Origin: Halicephalobus mephisto
Taxonomy: Eukaryota > Nematoda > Chromadorea > Rhabditida > Panagrolaimidae
Reading direction: 5' to 3'
Assembly (NCBI GenBank): GCA_009193035.1
Contig: SWDT01000296.1
Coordinates: 22,477-86,476, forward strand
Length of the DNA: 64,000 nucleotides
The position numbers were made by a program, and so were the translations under genes. Under the pieces are notes generated by a model that was not told the DNA's origin, made no database searches, and saw only the letters and a program-made list of their open reading frames with translations. Below, one piece after another: positions 57,301 to 64,000 of this stretch (positions within the stretch are counted from its first letter, which is position 1; every line of letters starts with the position of its first letter).

Positions 57301-59145
57301 GCAAATAATTTTTCGATTTTTGATTTAGCAAAAAATTACAAAGAAAGAGGAATGGCGGCTTATTCAGAACTTCAAGAAAAAGAATTTTCTGCTGAATCCC
57401 AAGGATACACAGCGGTGAAACATCAAAGAGAAGTCGGAACAGGGTACTTTGACTACGTTGCTACTGCGATATCCGGAGGGAAGGCCTCGACAACCGCCCT
57501 CAAGGGCTCCACCGAAGAAGCCCAATTCCACGTCGCCACGGCGCCTCCGGATGAAGACGAAATTGTGAAAATCACTCTTCCTGAAGAAAGAGGAGATGAG
57601 AAGATCCTGACTCCTGACGCTTTGAGGTTCCTGAGGGACCTTCATAACACCTTCGAACCTAGAAGACAAAAAATCCTAGCAAATAGGAAAATTCTGCAAT
57701 CGAAAATTGATTCTGGAGATTACTACCCTGATTTCCATCCTGAAACCTTGGATATCCGACATGATTCCACCTGGACAGGAGCGAAGGTCCCTGAGGACAT
57801 GCAAGACAGGAGAGTCGAGATCACAGGCCCTACGGACAGGAAAATGGTCATCAACGCCCTCAACAGCGGAGCGAAGGTCTTCATGGCGGATTTTGAGGAT
57901 TCTAATTCCCCTACTTGGAGAAATCAACTTGAAGGTCAAATAAATTTATATGATGCTGTTAGAGGAAATATTTCTTATTTTCATCCTGCAACGAAAAAAG
58001 AATATTCTCTCAACGCAAATCCGGCGATTTTGAACGTCAGACCCCGAGGCTGGCATCTGCCGGAAAAACACGTCCTTGTCAACGGCCAGCCCATGAGCGG
58101 ATCGCTTTTTGATTTTGGACTTTTCCTTTTCCACAACGCTAGAACCTTGTTAGATAAAGGCAGTGGACCTTATTTCTACCTCCCCAAGCTCCAGAATGCA
58201 GAAGAAGCTCAACTTTGGGCCGACGTATTCAAGCACGCAGAACAGCTTCTTGGACTGCCCCATGGATCTATCAAATGTACTGTACTTATTGAACATGTTT
58301 TAGCTGCTTTTGAGATGGATGAAATCATCTATGCTTTGAAGGATTACATCATCGGATTAAACTGCGGAAGATGGGATTACATCTTCAGCTACATCAAGAC
58401 GTTCAGATCGCACAGGAAGTTCCTTCTTCCGGACCGCTTCCAGATCGGCATGACGACTCCGTTCATGAGGGCTTATTCGTTACTTACAATTAAAACTTGT
58501 CATTCAAGGAATATTTTCGCTATGGGAGGAATGGCGGCACAGATACCGATTAAACATGACCAACAAGCTAACGAAAAAGCATTGGCTTTGGTCAGAAGCG
58601 ACAAGGAAAGAGAAGCTACTGATGGTCATGACGGTACTTGGGTGGCTCATCCGGGTCTTGTTCCGATCGCTCAACAGATTTTTGATGGACTTTTGGCTGG
58701 ACCTAATCAGATCAGCAAGAGATTGACGAGTTTTGACGTCACTAACAAGGACCTCACGGCGATTCCTGACGGGACTAGGACGGAAGAAGGATTCAGAAGG
58801 AACATATCTGTCACTTTAGGGTACTTGGATTCCTGGCTGAGAGGAGTCGGATGTGTACCGTTGTATAATCTCATGGAAGACGCCGCTACAGCCGAAATCT
58901 CCAGAGCCCAACTTTGGCAGTGGCTCCATCACGAAGCAAAATTGGACGATGGACGTCCGATCGACTTAAATATGATGAAAATGACCATCGCGGCTGAAAC
59001 TGAAAGAAGATTAATCAGAGCCGGCAGTGTCGTCAACAGAATCCCCGAAGCTGCTGAACTTCTGGAGAAATTCGTTCAGGAGAAGGAATTGAGCGACTTT
59101 TTGACTCTCGACGCCTACGACAAACTCGTTTCTGAAGGCAAATAA
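54331..59145 (+). CDS. icl-1: Bifunctional isocitrate lyase / malate synthase (glyoxylate cycle)
   Basis: Three exons (54331-54357, 54989-55462, 56740-59145) join in phase to give 968 aa, which I recall as the length of C. elegans ICL-1. The N-terminal lyase (about 1-430) has [17 protein letters not shown] sequence (here [15 protein letters not shown]), [15 protein letters not shown] and the catalytic KKCGHMGGK (Cys189). The C-terminal malate synthase (from about 456) has [40 protein letters not shown] (the PROSITE pattern has His where Tyr sits here), [14 protein letters not shown] and [12 protein letters not shown]. Lyase splits isocitrate to succinate and glyoxylate; synthase joins glyoxylate to acetyl-CoA. 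This lets nematodes turn fat into carbohydrate (established). There is no C-terminal SKL. Codon usage is biased towards optimal codons in exon 2, as in well-expressed genes. Confidence 0.97.
54480..54960. repeat. Tandem repeat in icl-1 intron 1, about 150-bp units
   Basis: Three units: 'ctctaaaatcctttaaaatt', 'tcctgtaatctaatacctaa', 'ttcagaagcttctaaaactt', 'tctggaaattccataggata'. Confidence 0.95.
55730..56090. repeat. Tandem repeat in icl-1 intron 2 (aatgaatttttgaaatttattaaactaaa)n
   Basis: About eleven units of 32 bp. The rest of the intron (56.3-56.7 kb) carries '(aataaataaaaaatttttaat)n'. Confidence 0.9.
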
Positions 59146-59159
59146 TCCACAAAAAATAC

Positions 59160-59700
59160 TGTAATTAATTAGTTTTTTTAATTTGTCTCAACGGGAAAGT
59201 TAAATTTTTCATTTTAAATAACTTTGTAAAATTATTATAAAAATTAAAATTAATTTTACTACGAAATGGTCTTGACACGGATTTTCAAATTTGGAAATTT
59301 TAAAATTTTTCTTACTGTAGTTAAAAAATTAATTTTTTGTCAAACGAGAAAAATTGAATTTTTTATTTCAAATAACTTTGTAAAATTATTATAAAAATTA
59401 AAATTGATTTTACTACGAAATGGTCTTGACACGGATTTTCAGAATTTTCAAATTTGGAAATTTTAAAATTTTTTCTTACTGTAGTTAAAAAATTAATTTT
59501 TTGTCAAATGAGAAAAGTTAAATTTTTTATTTTAAATAACTTTGTAAAATTTTCATAAAAATTAAAATTAATTTTATTACCAAATGGTCTTGACACGGAT
59601 TTTCAGAATTTTCAAATTTGGAAATTTTAAAATTTTTTCTTACTGTAGTTAAAAAATTAATTTTTTGTCAAATGAGAAAAATTGAATTTTTTATTTTGAA
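59160..59700. repeat. Tandem repeat 3' of icl-1, three units of about 180 bp
   Basis: Units: 'ttttgtcaaatgagaaaaat', 'aaataactttgtaaaattat', 'ctacgaaatggtcttgacac', 'ggattttcagaattttcaaa', 'cttactgtagttaaaaaatt'. Confidence 0.95.
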
Positions 59701-59871
59701 TAACTTTAAGGCCAATATTAGTAAGCAATGGAAACAGTGGTTTAAACACGCTTTTGGTTTTTTCTAATCTATCGAAAAATAAAAAATGGCAATGAAATCA
59801 AATAAAAATGGCAAAAAATAAATTACATAATTTTAATAAAATTCCTTGAGCGAAAATAATAAGTATCAAAC

Positions 59872-62282
59872 TCAGCCGGTGGGGGCAAAGAGGTATTCCA
59901 GTTGCGGCGGCAGAGTCACGTCGGGTTCCGGCACTTTGTAGTTTTTCGCAAACTTGGCAAACTAAAAAAATTTAAATTTAAAAAATTAAAAAATAATAAA
60001 AATTAAAAAATAATAAAAATTGAAAATTGAAAATATTAAAATTAAAAAATATTAAAAATATTAAAATTTAAAAATATTAAAAATATTAAAAATTTAAATT
60101 TAAAAATTTTTTAAAATATTCAAAAATTAAAAAATAATAAAAATTGAAAATATTAAAATTTAAAAATATTAAAAATTAAAAACTTAAAACTTAAAAAAGT
60201 TGGAAAATTTAAAATTTAAAAAAATTTTTGAATATTAAAAATTTAAAAATAATGAAAATTTAGAAAATTTTAAGATATTTTAAAAGTTTAAAAATACTAG
60301 GAATTTTAAAATTAATTTGTAAAAAAATAAGATTACCTGTTCTTTAAGCATGTCGAAAGCGCCTCCGGTGTTGGCCCATCTCTGGAGTCTCTGGAGATTG
60401 TCGAGTCCGAAGGTCCTGTCGACATGTCCCAGGAGCTTAGCTTGACTGTCTAATCTTTCTGATCCTAGGGCAACTTCGAGAATGTCAATAGCAGCACTTT
60501 CGATGGGAGTTCCTTCTTCGAAATGGGTTATCGCTTGATTGAAACCTTCATCTGCTTTGTTCAGAATCGACAACAAAGCTGATGGTTTTACTGTAGTGGC
60601 TGAATTTTCGTTCATGATCATTCTGTGATAAGGTTCAGGGGGGATTCCAGCGGCACTGCCTCCGACTCCGACGGCAGGGACGGGGGGAGGGGCAGGGACC
60701 CCCACGGGGACTGGGGGACCGAACCCGTCTCCACTAGGCCCCCGTCTGTTCGGAGTCAGAGCAGATTCCCCAGTGAAAAAGTCTTCTTCCTTGAACTCCG
60801 GTTCCGGAGGGGGTTTTTTGTTTTTCTTTGGTTTTTTGGGTTTCTTAGGGACAGAAGCCGGGGGTGTTCCGAAGACGCCTCCACCCAAGTTGGGTCCTGT
60901 TCCGAACCCACTCAGATGGGACCCTCGGGAGCTCCCGAAGCCCCCAACGAACTCCTTAGGGGGTGCCACAGGTCGCAAACCAGAGTTCTCCGGAATGACA
61001 AAGGGTTCTTCCGGGGGAGGAGGGGGACGGGTAGTGGTTCTTCTGGTGGTCGTTGGGGCCTTCGTAGTTGCTTCCGTCGTGAATCCCATATTAGCTCCGT
61101 TTAGTCCGAAGGATTCTTTGAATCCAGGAGGCGGAGTTCCGATGTCGCCACCGAATCCGGCTCCACTTCCGACGATTCCACTGTCCTCTGTAGAGGGTTC
61201 GCTGAAGTCCTCTACATCCCCCCAATCCGTCACCGAAGGGGGTCTAGGGGGTTCCACCTGGATGTTCTGCTCCCCCCTCGGGAGAGGACGAAGCCCACGA
61301 ACCCCAGCACCCGTGTTGAATCTGTGTCTAGCCATGAAGGGACCCGGTTCCTCGAAAGTACTCGAAGGCAGGGGTCTTCTGCCGTCCTGGGAACTCAAAG
61401 GGGCCAGTTCCGGGATCGCCAAAGGGTACGATTTTTCATTGTGATCTCCTCTCGCCGCAAATTGTTCTTCTAAAATAAAAACTTATAACTACAGTATATT
61501 TAAAAATTACCAGGTCTTCTGATCTTCAATCTAGGTCTACTGGTGATCTTGTTCGTCAACTTGAACCTCCTGATCGGGGCCGCCCCCAGGCCATTTATGG
61601 ATCGACTATGGTAGTCGTTTTTAGACGTATCTGAAAAAATAAAACCACAATAACATGAAAATTTAAATTTCATCAACGGACCTTTAATTATTGGACCGTC
61701 TTCGACTTCCGCGAAGGATTCGCTAGATCCGGATACTGTAATTGGTTTAGAAGGCGGGATTTCTGGAGTTTCTTCTTCCAGAATGGGTCCGTTGAAGAAG
61801 GTCTGTTTCCCGAAGGTCCTTCTTCCGAAGACCGGGTTCGGGGTCTCCACGTGGATCGGGTGCTTGTTGATTCTCCTGATCATGGGTGCTTCCGTGGTGG
61901 GTTTGACTAAATCCGGCAAAACGGCCTTCAAAGTCGATCTAGTTCTCGGGGTTACGGTACTTGTAGTGATGATCCTAGGTACAGTACGTGGAGCAGAAGT
62001 CGTTTGCACTGTTGTAGGGACATGGGTCCACGCTATGGGTTGAGCAAAATGGACAATCCTCATATTACTGTAAGGAGCCTTGGAATGACCCCTGAGGGGA
62101 CCAATCTTGCGCCATCTAGCTTGAATTCTTTCTTGTCTTTGTTTTTCTATTTCTTCCAAAGTCGGGGTATACGGTAATTCCCTGACTTCCGGACGACCCC
62201 AAACCCGAGGCCTCTGACCAGAACTGACTATCTGAGTCGGGGCCGCATGGACCACTTTCTTCACTGGAAGCAGATTAACCAT
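59872..62282 (-). CDS. Pro/Thr/Gly-rich protein of unknown function with a conserved-looking C-terminal domain
   Basis: Four exons (62282-61682, 61630-61511, 61469-60337, 59961-59872) join in phase for 647 aa from the ATG directly after an acceptor (TTTTTCAG|ATG). An earlier exon or trans-splicing is possible. The N-terminal third is charged (EIEKQRQERIQARWRKIG) and then Thr/Pro-rich (TTSTVTPRTRSTLK). The middle is low complexity (TTRRTTTRPPPPPEEP, PKKPKKPKKNKKPPPEPE). The last 130 or so residues look globular and helical: TTVKPSALLSILNKADEGFN, AIDILEVALGSERLDSQAKL, TFGLDNLQRLQRWANTGG. No signal peptide is seen in this model; composition suggests an extracellular or linker-rich protein. I do not recognise the family. 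The 5' end abuts a fold-back repeat. Confidence 0.7.
59962..60335. repeat. Intronic minisatellite (aaatattaaaaattaaaa)n
   Basis: Short degenerate AT units fill the last intron of the Pro/Thr-rich gene. Confidence 0.8.
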
Positions 62283-62329
62283 CTGAAAAATTTGCACTTT
62301 AGGAGTTATTCTACATAACTCTTGCATTT

Positions 62330-62895
62330 TTTTGTATAGAGCTTCAGCACAAAGAGTTAGGCATCTTTAAAACGTATTCTACGTAACATTGGATATTTTT
62401 CGGTGCAAAAAATAGATGTTTTTAAGATTTATTATACGTAACTTTACACATTGTTTTCTCTGTACAAAAAGTTACATATCTTTAAAATAGATTCTACATG
62501 ATATTGTACATCTTTTAGCACAGATATGTAGATATTTTAAATACATATTCTATCTAACTTTGTGCACTTTTCAGCACAAAAAGTTACATATCTTCAAAAT
62601 GCATTCTACATAACTTTGTACCTCTTTTGGCACAGATATTTAGATGGCTTTAAATTCAAAAGTACCTAGAGTAAGATAATAGAATTCATAGATCCTGAAT
62701 CTGAAGTTAGAATCGAAAGTTGACCTTCAGAATCCTGGATTTTGAAGTTTGAGTCTAACTTCACTAGATAAATAACAACTCTGACTTCAGATTCAGAATC
62801 TACGAATCCCATTGTCTTATTGTAGGTGCTTTCGAATTTAAAGATATCTAAATATCTGTACCAAAAAATGTACAAAGTTACATAGAATGGCTCTT
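62330..62895. mobile_element. Fold-back repeat with tandem arms
   Basis: 62601-62715 ('cattctacataactttgta', 'cacagatatttagatggctt', 'aatctgaagttagaatc') is matched in inverted orientation by 62775-62890. 62330-62600 holds three or four further diverged copies of the arm in direct orientation. The loop region carries the TTCAGAATCCTGGATTTTGAA motif of the array at 6.0-6.57 kb. Confidence 0.8.
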
Positions 62896-63179
62896 AAATA
62901 ATCCCGATCTGAATAATGGTGTCAATGACCCAGTAACCCCGTCTTCCGAGGACAGTCAAGTTCACTTTTCGTTGTGGATTTACGAAATGGCCTGTATGTT
63001 CTTTTTAGTATTCAGTCCGAAATATCCTTTGAATATGGATTTATCTTGGGATAAACACGTTTCAAAAATGTCAACGCAAAAAAAGAACAAAATTAATATA
63101 TCAAAGCGAACTCGTTCCTATTGTTCGGGTCTGGTTTTGCGCGAACGTCCACTCTCGATAGTAGGAAGTACAATTTACT

Positions 63180-63318
63180 ATGGTTTTTAAAGGTCTTCGT
63201 AGTAAGAGTTGAGGTTTTGTCTTAGTAGAGTTTTGTGCAAAATTTGACTCGTATTGGTGAAAGTTCGATAGTCTTCAGAAACTTCCGCGATAGACATTAA
63301 GGGTTTTCCTTAATTCAC
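63180..63318. repeat. Dispersed repeat piece ('gcaaaatttgactcgtattg')
   Basis: 'ttttgtgcaaaatttgactc', 'gtattggtgaaagttcgata', 'gtcttcagaaacttccgcga' recurs at 63.84-63.92 kb on the other side of the fold-back element and is related to the 43.1-44.46 kb arrays. Confidence 0.7.
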
Positions 63319-63319
63319 A

Positions 63320-63831
63320 GGTAATTTGGAATTACGTGCAATTGAGCGCAATCAAGGCGTAATGAGCCCTGAGGATATTCTCCATATACTGGATTCCAAT
63401 TGAGCGCAATCGACGGTAGGATTGTAATCCAAAAAAGGCTGATCCTAACTGAATACAATCAATATGTTCGGACTATTTTTCTCGTAACCAAAGCGATATA
63501 AACATGTTGATTGTGTTCAGTTAGGATCAACTCTCTTCGGAATACAATCCTACAATCAATCTCATTCAATTAGAATTGAACATAGGAGAATCAATAGCAG
63601 GATTGTAATCCAAAGAAGGCTGATCCTAACTCAACACAATCAATATGTTCGGACCATTTTTGTCTGTAATTAAAAAATCATATACATATTGATTGTGTTC
63701 AGTTAGGATCAACTCTCTTCGGAATACAATCCTACAATCAACTGCACTCAGTTGGAGTCTAATATATGAAGTATATCCTCGGGGCTTCTTACGCGTTCAT
63801 TACCTTCACTTAGACACCATTACAAATTACT
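63320..63831. mobile_element. Fold-back transposon-like element with nested palindromes
   Basis: The arms 63320-63430 and 63725-63831 are inverted copies ('aatgagccctgaggatattc' against 'agtatatcctcggggcttct'). Two inner palindromes, 63.42-63.56 and 63.60-63.74 kb, each pair 'ggctgatcctaactgaatac' with 'gtgttcagttaggatcaact'. No coding sequence. Confidence 0.85.
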
Positions 63832-64000
63832 TGCATCGATTTTTGTGTAACTTTTGACTCGCATAGAGAAATGAAAAGTTCATTACAGTCTTCAGGAACT
63901 TTTGTAACGAAAGTTAACTTTTCTCTTCTAAGTTGCTCTATGAGTGAATATCTACTCTCAATATTAGAAGCTTTTAATCTTTAAAAACTCTTGTGGTAGG

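Noticed and set aside
60773..61444. 223-codon plus-strand open frame
   Set aside because: It is the antisense shadow of the 1133-bp exon of the minus-strand Pro/Thr-rich gene, which has splice sites and phase support.

Overview
The window is nuclear DNA of a rhabditid nematode, most likely Caenorhabditis or a close relative. Genes are cut by short introns with GTAAG donors and (T)TTTCAG/TTTTAG acceptors. The intergenic DNA is very AT-rich and full of minisatellites and fold-back elements. There is an isocitrate lyase-malate synthase fusion (typical of nematodes) and a fibrillarin whose C-terminal domain is close to C. elegans FIB-1. From memory, the C. elegans orthologues fib-1, mms-19, vps-54 and icl-1 all lie on chromosome V, so this is probably a chromosome V-type segment. 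Exon coordinates were worked out by hand from splice signals and reading phase; single-base errors are possible.

Layout. 1-1.3 kb: tandem repeats and the last exon of an unknown + gene. 2.0-5.1 kb (-): 3' part of a coiled-coil gene. 7.6-9.0 kb (-): a three-exon gene for an 86-aa secreted cysteine-rich peptide, divergent from a TATA/GATA-flanked ORF for a 26-aa micropeptide (9303-9383, +). 9.6-10.7 kb (-): fibrillarin, divergent from MMS19 (11.3-14.4 kb, +). 14.6-21.2 kb (-): VPS54. 21.9-27.3 kb (+): a DEG/ENaC channel. 27.7-28.9 kb (-): an orphan exon and a small ORF. 29.0-31.3 kb (-): cohesin acetyltransferase ESCO/Eco1. 31.8-36.0 kb (-): type-B carboxylesterase. 36-44.6 kb: essentially gene-free, made of minisatellites, a MITE and a striking array of alternating inverted motifs. 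44.7-45.7 kb (-): proline/cysteine-rich secreted protein. 46-49.8 kb: a pogo-like MITE and retroelement relics. 49.9-52.1 kb (+): GT11-type fucosyltransferase. 53.0-54.0 kb: a second alternating inverted-motif array. 54.2-59.1 kb (+): icl-1 with a visible TATA promoter and two upstream ORFs. 59.9-62.3 kb (-): a Pro/Thr-rich protein of unknown function. 62.3-64 kb: fold-back elements.

The genes do not form one pathway. They cover ribosome biogenesis (fibrillarin), Fe-S delivery to DNA enzymes (MMS19), endosome-to-Golgi tethering (VPS54), sister-chromatid cohesion (ESCO), the glyoxylate shunt (icl-1), glycan and ester metabolism, and secreted or extracellular products. The most unusual content is non-coding. 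Two arrays have the same architecture but unrelated sequence: a motif of about 11-15 nt that flips orientation at nearly every step. There are also several fold-back or MITE elements with internally amplified cores, and nearly every long intron carries its own private minisatellite.
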